A program made the translations under genes and the position numbers. Positions 11,393 through 23,497 of a stretch of 64,000 nucleotides of DNA are shown one piece after another. The notes under the pieces are model-generated. The model did not search any database. It had not been told where the DNA came from and saw only the letters and a list, made by a program, of their open reading frames with translations. Positions within the stretch are counted from its first letter, which is position 1. Each line of letters begins with the position of its first letter. Source of the DNA: Callipepla californica brunnescens (taxonomy: Eukaryota; Chordata; Aves; Galliformes; Odontophoridae); NCBI GenBank assembly GCA_023055505.1, contig JALIRH010000008.1:434001-498000 (forward strand). The letters run 5' to 3'.

Positions 11393-14149
11393 CTCCATGT
11401 GTTCCATTATAAAACTCATCAATTTGTCTGAAGATTTTATTGTAATTTACTTTAACTTCTTTACTGTAATACCAGTAAAGTAGTAATCAGTTTAAATACA
11501 AGGTTGATCTGCACGGATTTTGAGGAGGGTCTTTCTGGTAGTGTTTCTGAGCTACAACTTTTCAAGTACCAGTACCATCATGGTCTCTGACACTTTAGCT
11601 GCTGCACTGTCTGCTCTAGTAGAACTGCCCCATCTCACAGAAGCAAAAAAATTTGATTGTTTTTACTGTGTAATTGCTGTTATGTAATAACTGTATGTTT
11701 GTATGGTTATTCCATTTTCTTGTCTGCTAAGTATTCAAAAATTTGTACTTTGCTAAAAACTGATGATACAGAATCCTTCATTTCAATACTCAGACATTAA
11801 GTGGTTCAAAAATGAAACTCAGACTAAAATTTTTATTTTAGCTTATAGTCCAAAACTGATAAAATCAAAGTTTTTTCTTCTTTTGCAATTCATCCCACGT
11901 AAACCTGTAAGTCAAAGTCCTAATTCTTTAAAGGATTCTATTTTGACTTTATCTGGACTCATGATGGACTCCAGTCTGATAATAATACTTTCTATATTGC
12001 CTGCATCTGCTTATAAACAGCACTGTAATCTTGTAAGAATTCTGTCTCGTGAATACTTTTTTTTTGTTTTGTTTTGTTACTGAATATGACAAAATTAATG
12101 CACTAACAGTTTATTAGGGGTGACAGAGCTGAATATATTCATACTGGCATACTCTAATGAATATTTTAATGGCCTATATCTATATAATTTATGTAATTTA
12201 TCACATCTGACAGGAAGTATTTGTGCTTATCCTGTTCCTGGGGCTCCCTGCAGAAAAGCAGGGAGGGATCATGTGCAAAGTTCTGTTCAGGGTGGCTGCT
12301 CACCATTCAATCAAGGGTATGACCCACCTTCCAGTATTGCTTTTTTCTGTTTATGCCTTTTTACCACAAGACATTTCTCTTTGTAGATGGCTGTGTGTTA
12401 AGGGACCGTAAGCTAATAAATTAGCTTTTGGTGCCTTATAATTCACCTACTGCTGTCAAAAGCCAGATTGCTCTACTGATCCATGTTTGAAATAACAACA
12501 TGAATATTTAGGCTGCTTTCACGTAGGTTGGATTTTGATAATAGTTAAGGTGAAGGTCTGATATTAAAATAAAAAAATGTTATTATGAAAAGTTGGTATG
12601 GGCACCGTGCAGTTATCTTCTACATATAACAGAGCTTGCAAGTTATAGATTGTTCAGTATGTCACTGGCATTAAGTACACCTCTAATTATGGGAAAATAT
12701 TTTAAGTCCTTTTCAAAGTCAGGCTCTCAATGAATTTGTAGATTAATTCATTCTCTTGGTGTTTATGATAATGTACTAATTGCTGACTTCTAGTTTAAGT
12801 TGAAGATTTTCCTGAAGCACAGTAACAGTTGTGATGATCTGTTTGCTTGTACTGTTTTTTTTCAAGTTTTATTTTATTTTATTTTTATTTTTTGTTTACT
12901 TACACAGCATCTGCACACAGTACTGATTTTAAAAAAAAGTTGATAGGTAGTTGTAGTTGAAAATGCTGTTAAGAAAAGCACAGTATGGATGTGTGTATAT
13001 TGGCATACCTGGTTTGTGAAAACCTGGACACTGTAATTTAAAGAGCATTCAAACATAAGATACATTTCACTTTGTAGCTGTATCAGTCTACCTGTGACCA
13101 GGTCTAGTTTACAAGTGCCCAAGCAGCCACCATGTGGAGATGCTGCAGCAACACCTCAGCAAGTCTGGGGTGTAACTTCAGCTTGAAAGGTTATTTCCCA
13201 AATACGCAGTTGCAGCATGCAGCAGGCTGTATCTGAGATATTTTCTGTTTTTGCGGCCCACAGAGAACTCCAGTACATTTGATATATGAAAATCATTTAC
13301 TCTTTTGGGCTGTAGGAAGCATCGGTGGCAGTATATGTGACAAGCAGTCTATTCCCATTTTAACCTTGCTGTCTCTCTGTTTAATGTAATGCCCTGTTCC
13401 ATTACAACCACCCTGATGCTGTGTAAATAGCAAACTTTCTCTGTCTTTTCCAGGCTGTTCATCACTTTATTGACATTAACATAGACACTCAGTTAACTAT
13501 TTCCCACATTATAGAACCTTAGTGTACTTATTCTGTCCCAGTATTCTGGCCATTCCCTATTTTAATATGCTTACTGCTATTCTTATATCTTTATGTTTTC
13601 AAGACACAGGCTTAGAATTGATTTGTAGTAGTAAAATATTTGTACATAATGATTTTTTTTACTTGAAATATGAAATAGAGAAAATAGTCTAACATCATTT
13701 GTCCTTTCTGACAGTGGCTGACATTGTCAAATTGACCAGCTGCAGAGACCTGAAATCTGCTTCCTGAGAGGCAGTGGCTGTGCATCACCAGTATATTCTG
13801 CTATTTAAGTTCAGCTTAATGCTAAGATTGTTCTGGAGCTGTTTCTGAGAACATCAGAGATTTTGCCAGACATCAGATTTTTCCCATGCTCTTTTGTAAA
13901 AAGAAATGGTTATGGAAGTTTTGCCATTTTCTGTGGCTATACACTGGTGCAGCTGCTGATGTCCCATGTCTGAACTGACAACTGAGTAGGTGACTATGTA
14001 CAGTAGAGCGGATAACTCAAAAAGCTGTTATCTGACTGGAAAAAAGGAACTTTTAACGTGTATTTCTCAATACTGGCTTAATTAAAAGTCAGAAGGGCTG
14101 CTAAGCAAGCTTAAGTAAGCTTTAATTTCAGCCCAGATAGTCTAAAAGA
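11393..14149. other. Gene-free stretch, 2.7 kb
   Basis: The longest quiet block in the left half. Short open frames occur, but none resembles a known protein. A T-rich run lies at 12056-12077 and a TTTTA-type run at 12868-12893. No repeat family recognised. Confidence 0.45.
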
Positions 14150-14206
14150 CACTTTGGGGGCTGGACTCGATGATCTCTTGAGGTCCCTTCCAACCCCTAT
14201 GATTCT
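14150..14206 (+). mobile_element. CR1 3'-end fragment
   Basis: Reads ctggactcgatgatctcttg then gtcccttccaacccctatga and an ATTCTATGATT tail. This is the terminal 55 or so bases of a CR1 on the plus strand. Confidence 0.8.
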
Positions 14207-16211
14207 ATGATTTTAATGCCATTATGTTCAAAAAGTCTATTTGGAAATTTAGCCTCTTTAATTCCTTTAATTCTTCTTTGAGTACTTCTGGCTCCTTCCA
14301 TTCTACAGGAGCTCTGTATTGACAGATCTAATAGTCTTAGGGAAAACCAGCAAGTTCTTTCCTTGAAATGTTGCTCTGACTCCAGCTATTGGAATGCCAA
14401 AACTCACATAGTTCTCCAGCATCATAAGCTTGCTCCACTCCCACTTTCTTCTTGAAGAGTTTTTATGATTGGTGAGTCAGGGCAGCTTCACTGCTCGTGC
14501 ATAGAGTGTACCAGCATTGTACCATCACTTGGAGTTAAGCAGTGATTCTGGTTTTGCCTGAAAAGTGAGTGTACTTAGGAAAAATAGTTGTTTAGTTTCT
14601 TAAAACTCTTACCCACTCTGCTGTTGTACTTTTTCCTCTGTTTAATTTCTTCTGTCAAAACCCATTATGTTCTTCCAGTTCATGTAAAAGTTACAAACTG
14701 GATGAAGAATGCATGCTTTCAACATGCTTTCTCAATATTATTTTGACATAGTTATTGTTGTCATCAATATCTTAGGGCCATTAGTAGCAGAATCAAACAT
14801 AAGTTAATGTGAGAATTTACTGAAAGCATATCTTTCAGCTTACTAATACTAGAGAATGAAAAGTAAGAACAGATAAGTTAAAAATACTGCCAGAAATGTT
14901 TGGCTTGTGTAATTACTTCTATTATGGTCTAGGAGTAGTTTGTTTTTTCAAGCACAGCACTCTTATTTATGGTACAAAACTTTGGCTACTCTACTTAAGA
15001 TCCACTCAAGGAGTAGAGACACTGTCTTGCTTATTCATGAATGATCTGTAGGACTTCAAGAATAATACTTACAAAACTTTACAGATTAAATGTAAACGGT
15101 AATTTGCTATGTTTGTTATGCAATAGTATTTTCAAGCAGTTAGTAAACAAAAAGAGGACTTCACTTTCACAGGTATTCCCTAAGAAGGCGAATCAGTTCA
15201 ATAAATTAAAGTTACCAAAAATTAATTACTTGATTTATTTTAGTAAAATAGTTTTTCAGTATAGCCCATTTTTACCTGTAGGCTCATGTGTAGGCAGTAT
15301 TGCATAAGGCAATCTTGGCTTGCTAACCATATATTAATATTAAATTACAGATCAAAAACTGTTTTCAGTTTATTTTTAATGACCATTACTGGCATTGTCT
15401 ATAGATGATTGACATAGCAGAAAAATCATTTACATCTAATGATTTTTCTACTAGGTTAACAGAAGGACATCTGAACACTACCAGAAAGAGTAGGAGACCA
15501 TATCCGCTTCTCTTCAGTTGTCTGGAGCCAGCTGTACTCACAGAATGACAGCTGTGCCTGGAGAGTCAATCCTCTGGGTACAGAAGGGTATGGTGTACTG
15601 AGAATACCTGTAATTCTGCACCCTATACCTTTTTCAGAATTTTCATATATGCATATGCAACTCAGAACAAATGCTGTTCACAAGAAGTCTCTGCACACTA
15701 TGCACTACTATGAACATCTTAATGCAAATATTTCTTGTCTTTTTTTATTGCTTCTGCACTTCATGTGTTGCACTTCATTTGAGATTTTTGTGGGAGGTAG
15801 GAAAAGGAGAGACTGAGGAGAGATTGAGGGCAGTGGTGCTGAGCAGGTAAAATATCCATCAGTAGCAAAATATCCAGTCAGTAGCAAAACACAAATATTC
15901 ATATTAAGGCATGGTTTTATTGTTAGTCAGTAACTAAGGTAGTATTTTTTTTCTTAGAAATAGGCCCCACATTGAGAGAATACAGAAAGACCAAACAAAA
16001 GCACTGTATTCTCTTACAGTTTTGGGTTTCCTTCTTTCATTTTCAGTGTGTAGCTCGGATACAAACAGAGAGAAAAACAGAAATGAATGATTCTTTTAAG
16101 TGTCAAATTGTAGCTTTCAGAAGAAAAACAGTTCTAAAGAATGAACTATGAAAGCTCTATTGGATATATTTTAACAAGTTATAGATGTTCTATCTATTTT
16201 GCTTATTTTTC
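14207..16211. other. Gene-free stretch, 2 kb
   Basis: No coding or repeat feature recognised. Open frames at 15041-15307 and 15708-15902 are low-complexity readings with no recognisable domain. Confidence 0.45.
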
Positions 16212-16515
16212 ATGAAATTGTAGAATGATAGAATGGTTTGGGTTGGAAGGGGCCTTTAAGATCACCTCGTTCCAACCCCCTGCTGTAGGCAGGGACACCT
16301 CACTCTAGCCTAGGTTGCTCACAGCCCCATCCAGCCTGACCTTGAGTGCTTCCAGGTAGGGGGCATTCACAACATCTCTGGGCAACCTGTTCCAGTGTCT
16401 CACCACCCTCACAGGAAAGAGTTTCTTCCTAATATCCAGTCTAAAAGTACTCTTTACCAGTTTAATGCCATTTTCCCACATCCCGTCACTAGCTGCCCTT
16501 ACAAAAAGTTTCTTT
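16212..16515 (-). mobile_element. CR1 3' fragment, 300 bp
   Basis: Reverse complement of a CR1 3' part: tail near 16212 (tagaatgatagaatggtttg), then ccagcctgaccttgagtgct and cctgttccagtgtctcacca. It covers the ORF2 end and 3' UTR only. Confidence 0.85.
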
Positions 16516-17686
16516 GAGAGTGTCTTAACTTTGAAGACTAATTCTGTGGACTCTACTGGGTTAAGCAATCTACTCTGTGTATGTTTGAGAAGCTAGATAT
16601 CTGCCTTGAGGAATCAAGTTTGTATTTAAATTTTGTAGTATATGTATTTCAGGGATATGGGATTGAAGGTAAAAGATGTGTAGCCAGAAAAATTGATGGG
16701 GAGTCTGTTCTAAAGCTTTCTCAATTCTTTGGGACACAGTGATGACTTGCTTGGAGCAAAAAAAAGTAAAATTTCTTTTTTTTTTTTTTTTGGTTAATTT
16801 AGGTGAAGAAACCTAACATATGTGGTTATAAATTGTTATGGACAGTTAAGATAATTCTAATAATGTTGGTCTGTATACTTTTTGCCCTTCTGGTGTTAAT
16901 GGAAAGGACAAACTTAGTAATTAGGCTAATATGTGGAATAGCTTTTTCTGCAGGGCCAGCTGTGGTGTCAAGTGGAAGAAGAGAGCCCAGCCTCCTGCTC
17001 AGAGTATGTGGCCCAAAAAGAGGCAGCACCAGGGCAAAATTGCATTTCACTAGCTACTTTGTCACAAGCAGATCAGGAGTAGATCTCCTGTTCCTGGATT
17101 GGCAGGTCTGCCTGCGCTGCCCCTCCGAACAACAGGCTTCTTTCCTTATGGCCTAGGCATCAGGCATGGCAGAGCAGACAGGCCCAAGAGTAGCATGAAA
17201 GTACTTGTCAGCTCTGAAGTTCCACTGCCCTGACATTAAGCACTGCTTTTTCCACCCCTAGGACACTGATTTGTATGAGATTTTTTCAGATAGTGCTAAA
17301 AATACTCTGAAAGTTTCTTGGCAAAAAGTTTTTTCTTATTATCAGTAGAACATTTAATAATAATAGAACAGCTACAAAGAATTAATTACTGGTGTGACAT
17401 CAGTGAAACCAGAACTGATATCAGGCTTAATGCAGTGAGGATTGACCTCACCATTTCCATTTCCTTGAATATCTCATACTTTTGGGAAATCCAGTAATCA
17501 AAAATTTGAGGTCAAGTATTCTGGTAACAAACTGCACTGCCACCGACCAACTGGTAATCTTTGCCCTCCTCATCCTAACATCCACAGGGCTTAAGCCTTT
17601 CTGCATCTGAGCTCATGAACAACACACAATCTCGCATGAAAACTCAGCAAGTTTAAAACACTTTCATAGAATTGTAGAATTCATAG
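16516..17686. other. Gene-free stretch with poly-T
   Basis: A poly-T run sits at about 16778-16794. An open frame at 16803-17156 (117 codons) has no recognisable domain. No repeat family recognised. Confidence 0.45.
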
Positions 17687-18594
17687 GGCATTGAGTGCCC
17701 CTTCAATAAGTTTGCAGATGACACCAAGTTGGCTGGAAGTGTCAATCTCCCTGGGGGTAGTGAGGCCCTACAGAGGGATCTGGACAGGCTGGATCACAAG
17801 GCTGAAGCCAATGGGATGAGGTTCAACAATACCAAGTGCCAGGTCCTGCATTTTGGCCAAAGCAATCCCAGGCAACTCTGAAGGCTTGGGGCAGAATGAT
17901 TGGAAGACTGTGCAGAAGAAATGGACCTGGAGGTAAAGGTCTATGCATGGCTGAACATGAGACAGCAGTGTGCCCAGGTAGCCAAGAATGCTAATCATAT
18001 CGTGATTTGTATCTGACTGAAATAATGTTGCCAGCAGGAACAGGAAAGTAATTGTCCCCTTGTACTCAACACTGGTGATGTCACACCTCGAGTACCATGT
18101 TCAGTTTTGGGCCCTTCACTGCAAGAAAGACATCCAGGCCCTGGAGCACATTCAGAGAAGGGCAACAAAGCTGTGAGGGGTCTGGAGCACAGGATTTAGG
18201 AGGTACAGTTGAGGGAACTGAGATTGTTCAGTCTGGAGAAGAGGCTGAGGGGAGGCCTTATTGCTCTCTGTAACTGCCTGAAGGGAATTTGTGATGATGT
18301 GGGGGTCAGCCTCTTCTCTTGTGTAACAGGACTAGAGAGAATGGCTTACAGTTGCGCCAGGGGGGAGTCAGACCGAATGTTAGGAAATACTTCTCAAAAA
18401 GAGTGACCGGGCGCTGAAATGGGCTGCCCAGGGAGGTGCTGAAGTCATGGACCATGGAGGTATTCAAGGAACATTTAGACACTGTGTTGAGGGACATGGT
18501 TTCGTGAGAACAATTGATAATAGGTGGACAGCTGGTCTGGATGATCTTGTAGGTCTTTTCCAACCTTGGTGATTCTGTGATTCCTTGATTAAAA
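17687..18594 (+). mobile_element. CR1, 0.9 kb, 3' half
   Basis: Plus-strand CR1 starting just after the RT active-site box (agtttgcagatgacaccaag) and running through the ORF2 C-terminus ([20 protein letters not shown] at 18209) to the tail (gattctgtgattccttgatt). Frameshifts and stops are present. Confidence 0.88.
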
Positions 18595-19504
18595 TGCTTT
18601 CTGCTCATTATTTGCAGGATCAGCTAACGTCTTGAAAGCTTTCTGTAACTTTTATGCATTGTTGCGCTCCCATTCTGACCCTTCCACAGAGCTCTTCAAA
18701 GGAAACCAGCCCTCCCCTCCCTAACAGTTCATAAGAAATTACTGGTTAACCAGGAATTCTACCTCACACTTTACATTCATGAGAAGATTGGAAACTATTA
18801 CATCTATAATAGGAGAAAGAGGCTCAGAATTCAATGGTATGCCTGGCAATAAAAACCAAAGCAGCTGTCATATGCATTTCGGCTTGAATTGTGACACAAA
18901 GCAGATGTGTGTCTTGCATTTTCCTTTGCTTGCATTTATGCCAAATGATGTGAAATTCTTAAATGTTTTCTGGTTTTTGTTGCAGTTTAATCTTCTTTTT
19001 GAATAAACTCAACATGACAGTGAGTCCATCCAGAACAGCTGCAGCTTGACCTTTCTGCAGAAAGGTGAAGCACTATTCAGAAAGTGCTTGATTTATGTTT
19101 ATTTTCAATAAAACTAGGGGAAAGATCATGTTTATCTTGTAGTGAAAAGACCAGATGTATTTTCAGGTTGGAAAGCTATAAAAGGCATACTATCCACTTA
19201 CAAATAATGATTGTATATTTTTAAGGCACAGAGGCCACTGAACTCTTACACAATTTAGGGCCTTATTATTCAGGTTTAGATGCACTTATGTCCGCTCAAA
19301 AATACACGAATGGTTACATCCAAATTTATCTGGTAAATCCATTGTCAGGGTAATGATATGCCATATATACATGACTGTGGTAACAGTGATGTCTCTAGGA
19401 AGCTCATCATTTTAGTATAATAGTATCAGTGAGGTACCTGTACCACTCGGGTTTTGGTTTTCAGATATATTACTGTGATTCCAGTTTCTATTTAAATGAA
19501 ATAT
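18595..19504. other. Gene-free stretch
   Basis: No feature recognised. Confidence 0.45.
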
Positions 19505-19761
19505 AGAATTGTAGAATCATTAGCTATTAAATAATCCCAATTTCTTCAACTACTCCCAAAAAACCTATGCTCCAGACCCCTCACCAGCTTCACTGCCCTT
19601 CTCTGGACATGCTCCAGGGCCTCAGTGTGTTTCTTGTAGTGAGGGGTCCAAAACTGAACACAAATACTGAAGGTGCGGCCTCACCAGTCCTGAATACAGG
19701 GGAAAATCACCTTCCTGCTCCTGCTGGCTGCACTATTTCTGATACAAGACAGGATGCTATT

Positions 19762-20235
19762 TGAAGCCAAAAAAACTGACAAAGTAACTTGATATGCCAA
19801 TGTGTTATGTCAAGCAGGTATTCCTTTCATTACAGCGCTGGGTGCATGGGGATCGCTCACTAAATATGCACACTGAAGAGAGAAATTACTACATATTTAA
19901 GGCATAGCACATACATGTTCATTACATTCCAAGGACATGGACAGAAATTCCAAGAAATGATTGACAGTTATGGTGTTTGTGGGATCAATAGTCATTTTTG
20001 CTGTCAATTTCCAACCTTAAGTGGGGATAGCCCAAACTGGTTCCCACTGATGCTATATTAAGCTGACGCATCTGTTATGCAATTTTATAGTCAAAACCAG
20101 GACATCTATTCTACTTTCTTATCAACATTTGACAACAACTTTTGCAGCCTCCACTCTTGAACTTGCATTTCCGCAAGCGTCCTGTCCTTCAGTTTACATC
20201 TACTCAAGTTGTTCTCACAATATTCTCATTATTCA
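19762..20235 (-). mobile_element. Solo LTR inside CR1 (ERV type, 474 bp)
   Basis: The CR1 reading stops at caggatgctatt (19762) and resumes at tgttgccattcttggccacc (20236), so 474 bases are inserted. Read on the minus strand the insert begins TGAATAATGAG and ends TTGGCTTCA, giving TG...CA ends. Its inner part (GGAATGTAATGAAC, TATGCCTTAAATATGTAGT, TCTCTCTTCAGTGTGCA, GCTGTAATGAA) matches 56088-56200, the LTR-like stretch just downstream of a class II-type env fragment. The flanking 6-mers (TGCTAT, TGTTGC) would be a degenerate target duplication. The orientation is inferred from the shared motifs. Confidence 0.7.
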
Positions 20236-21794
20236 TGTTGCCATTCTTGGCCACCTGTGCACACCTGAGCCACGAGACTCATGTTCAGGTAAGCACTGAC
20301 TTATGCTCCCAGATTTTTTTTCTGCACAGTCTTCCATCCATTCTGCTCCAAGTTGTCGATGTTGCCTGGGGTTGTTTTGGCCAGAGTGCAGGACCTGGTG
20401 CTTGGTCTTGTTGAACCTCATCCTATTGGCTTCAGCCCAGCTATCTAGCCTGTCCAGGTTCCTCTGTAGGGTCTTTTTACACCCAAGCAGATTGACACAT
20501 CCTCACAACTTAGTTCACTGCAAACTTGCTGAGGGTACACTCAGTGCCCTCATTCAGGTCATAAGTAAAGATACTCAATAGGACAGGCCCCAGTACTGAA
20601 CAACAGGGGAATGCCCTGGTTGCCATCTGGATGTAACTCCATTCACCACCAACTTGGGTCCAGCCCTCCAGCCCATTTTTTAGCCAGCAAAGAGTGAGAC
20701 AACAGGCCAGAGGCTGCCAGCTTCACCAGGAAAATACTATGGAAGACAGTGTCCAAGGCTTTGCTGAAGCGTAGGTAGGCTACAACAACAAGCTTTCCCT
20801 CATCCACCATGCTGATCACTTGATCATAGAAGGAGCTGAGGTTGTTCAAGCAGGACCAGTTCATGAACCCATGCTGGTTGGGCCTTATCCCTGGTCATCC
20901 TGCACATGCCTTGTGATCTCACTCAAGATGATCTGTCCCATAATCTTTCCAGGCACCAAGGTCAGGCTGACAGCCTCTAGTTCCCCAGATCCTCCTTATG
21001 ACCCTTCTTGTATATAGCAATCCCACTGGCAAGCCAACAATCCTCTGGGACCTCTCTTGTTGACCAGTAACACTTACTGATAATGAAAAGTGCTTGGCAG
21101 TCACCTCTGCCAGCTTCCTTAGCACTTTCCATCAGATTTAATGGACTTGTGATAGTCCAGGTAGAGTAGAATGTCTTTGTTTCCACCGGAATCCTGGGGG
21201 TTTTATTCTGGTCTCCAGTTCAAAGTTCCAGATCGAGGGGGAGAGGGGTAGAGTACCCTGAGGATAACTGGTCTGACTTTTAAAGATAAATATAAAGAGG
21301 ATGCTGAGAACCTCAGCCTTTTCCTTACCATCAGTGGTCACGTTCTGTGCTGCATCCAGTAACGGATGGAGATTCTCCTTGCCTTCCTCTTACTTATAAT
21401 ATATTTATAGTTTTTTGTTCTCTTTTACCCCCATGACCAAATTGAGTTCAAGCTGGGTTGTTGCCTTTCTAATTTCCTCTGAGCATATGCTTACAAATTC
21501 TTTGTACTCTCTCTGAGTTGTGCATCCCTTCTTCCATAGGAGGTAGATTCTGTTTCTCTCCTGGAGTGTCAACAAAAATTTCCTGTTCATCCACACTGGT
21601 CTTCTTCCCCTCTGGCTCATGTTATGGCTCAAGGGGTCAGCCTGTTCCTGCACCTGTAAGACTTCTTTCCTGTCAAGTTTCCAGCCTTCCTGGAACCCTT
21701 TTCCATTCAGGACTCGTTCCCAAAGGATTTTCCTGCAGGTGTCCTGAATAGTTTGAAGTCTGCCCTCCTGAAGTCCAAGCTAGCAGTTTCACTG

Positions 21795-21812
21795 CCCCCC
21801 CCCCCCCCCCCC
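21795..21812 (+). repeat. Poly-C run (C18) inside CR1
   Basis: Eighteen C in a row within the CR1 reading. It is probably a slippage-expanded G-run of the minus-strand CR1, and a likely place for sequencing or assembly error. Confidence 0.9.
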
Positions 21813-22379
21813 ACCAATGATCGATAGCTCTACCATTTTGTAATAATTCTGCCCAAGACAGCTCCTGACCTCCGCATCTCTGACCAGTCCTTCTCTGTTT
21901 GTGAGCAGCAGGTCTACCAAGGTACCTCCCCTAGTAGGCTCATATACCAACTATGTCAGGAAGTTATCTTCCATACCCTTTATAAACCTAGCTTGCTTCC
22001 TCCGGGATGTGTCGTATTTCCAGCATATATCATGGAAGTTTGAAATCCTCCATGAGGACACAGGCTGGCAATTGCACTTCTGTCAGCTGCTTGTAGAATG
22101 CCTCAACTGTCTCTTCATCCTGGTTAGATTGACTAATAGCCCCCATCAGGATGTCAGCCCTGTTGGCCTTCCCCTGATCCTTACCTATAGGCATTCAGCC
22201 TTGTCAGTGACTGCCCTGAGCTCAACTATATCAAAACATTCATGAGTATAGAGGCTATTATATATATTTAAGCTCAGCTTCCTAAGCTTTTTCCTTGGTG
22301 GTGTCCTGTGGCTATAAGTTCTACAAGCTAATTGTATATGGTGAAGTGTTCTTCCTTTCTAGTGTTAATCCTGATAGAG

Positions 22380-22549
22380 TGTTGTGGTTTTATGGTTTTG
22401 ATGCCGGTATTCCACATCAGAACATCATGCAGGCTGTTAAGGAGTTAATGCTGTGGGGAGCAGTGGAGGGGCGGAGCTCCGCACCTGACACGAGGCCTGC
22501 GCTTTTTGGTGGCGCGCTCTTGGGGCTGCCGTGAGGAATTCAGCGCGTG
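22380..22549 (+). repeat. 5' LTR remnant of ERVL-B
   Basis: Starts TGTTGTGGTTTTATGG and matches the first 170 bases of the 3' LTR at 25329. It ends at about cagcgcgtga, where the pol reading begins. The promoter-distal part of the LTR is lost. Confidence 0.87.
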
Positions 22550-23491
22550 AATTTGATCCGTCAGTTAGGGAGCCAGGGAGTGATCAGCAAAACCCACTCA
22601 CTGTTTAACAGCCCCATATGGCCAATACGTAAGTCCAATGGAGAATGGAGGCTGACGGTAGATTACCGTGGTCTGAATGAAGTCACACGCCCACTGAGCG
22701 CCGCTGTGCCAGATATGTTGGAGCTGCAATATGAACTGGAGTCAAAAGCAGACAAGTGGTATGCCACCATTGACACTGCCAATGCATTCTTCTCTATTCC
22801 TTTGGCCACAGAGTGCAGACCACAGTTCGCTTTCACCTGGAGAGGCGTTCAGTACACATGGAACCGTTTGCCCCAGGGGTGGAAACATAGCCCAACCATT
22901 TGCCATGGGTTGATTCAGACCACACTGGAACAGGGTGGGGCACCTGAGCACCTCCAGTACATTGATGACATTGTTGTGTGGGGTGATACAGCAGAAGAAG
23001 TTTTTAAAAAAGGAGAGCGAATAATCCAAATTCTTCTGGGTGCTGGTTTTGCTATCAAACAAAACAAAGTGAAGGGACCTGCCCAAGAAATTCAGTTTCT
23101 AGGAGTAAAATGGCAAGATGGGCGTCGTCACATCCCAGGAGATGTGGTTGACAAAATCACCAGCATGTCACCACCCACTAGCAAAAAGGAGACACAGTCT
23201 TTTCTTGGTGTAGTAGGCTTTTGGAGGATGCACGTCCCAAACTACAGCCTCATAGTAAGCCCCCTCTATCAGGAGACCCAAAAGAAGAATAATTTTGCAT
23301 GGGGTCCTGAACAGCAACAGGCCTTTGAGCAGATTAAACAGGAGATAGCCCATGCTGTTGCCCTGGGGCCAGTACGGATGGGACAGGACATAAAGAACAT
23401 CCTCTACACTGCTGCTGGAGAGAAAGGTCCCACTTGGAGTTTGTGGCAAAGAACTTCTGGAGAGACCCGAGGCCGACCCCTGGGATTTTGA
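22547..23491 (+). CDS. ERVL-B reverse transcriptase (314 aa open frame)
   Basis: The palm and thumb of a class III reverse transcriptase in one frame. Motifs in order: fingers FNSPIWPIRKSNG and VDYRGLNEVTRP; ATIDTANAFFSIPL; RLPQGWKHSP; catalytic YIDD at 22958-22969; then QFLGVKWQDG and SFLGVVGFWRMHVPNYS. The ATG at 22547 lies at the deletion junction, so it is not the original start: in the intact virus the protein was part of a Gag-Pol polyprotein. The frame ends at a TGA (23489-23491) that falls mid-protein. At the matching place in the related copy near 44.72 kb the codon reads Trp (TGG). The next open frame is in phase, so this is a single nonsense change in an otherwise open pol. Expression is unknown. 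Confidence 0.85.
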   Translation: MNLIRQLGSQGVISKTHSLFNSPIWPIRKSNGEWRLTVDYRGLNEVTRPLSAAVPDMLELQYELESKADKWYATIDTANAFFSIPLATECRPQFAFTWRGVQYTWNRLPQGWKHSPTICHGLIQTTLEQGGAPEHLQYIDDIVVWGDTAEEVFKKGERIIQILLGAGFAIKQNKVKGPAQEIQFLGVKWQDGRRHIPGDVVDKITSMSPPTSKKETQSFLGVVGFWRMHVPNYSLIVSPLYQETQKKNNFAWGPEQQQAFEQIKQEIAHAVALGPVRMGQDIKNILYTAAGEKGPTWSLWQRTSGETRGRPLGF

Positions 23492-23497
23492 AGCAGA

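Larger units (their letters stand above)
19505..22235 (-). mobile_element. Long CR1 (endonuclease to 3' end), split by a solo LTR
   Basis: The most complete CR1 here, about 2.25 kb once the LTR at 19762-20235 is removed. On the minus strand the 5' part (about 22235-21830) encodes the end of the apurinic-type endonuclease (EDFKLPD-like wording and surrounding ERKQ region, frameshifted). It is followed by the linker (21653-21405: SQRGRRPVWMNRKFLLTL), then the RT (about 21186-20643) and the C-terminus (20400-19565). The 3' UTR is largely missing; only a short AGAATTGTAGAATC-like end lies at 19505. A run of 18 C lies inside it (21795-21812). Several breaks make it inactive. Confidence 0.83.

Noticed and set aside
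11763..12386. Two adjacent open frames (106 and 88 codons) in quiet sequence
   Set aside because: AT-rich, hydrophobic-looking compositional readings without recognisable motifs or start context.
16803..17156. A 117-codon open frame considered as a host exon
   Set aside because: No domain, no convincing splice context and no repeat of the reading elsewhere. Low confidence in any function, so it is left as gene-free.
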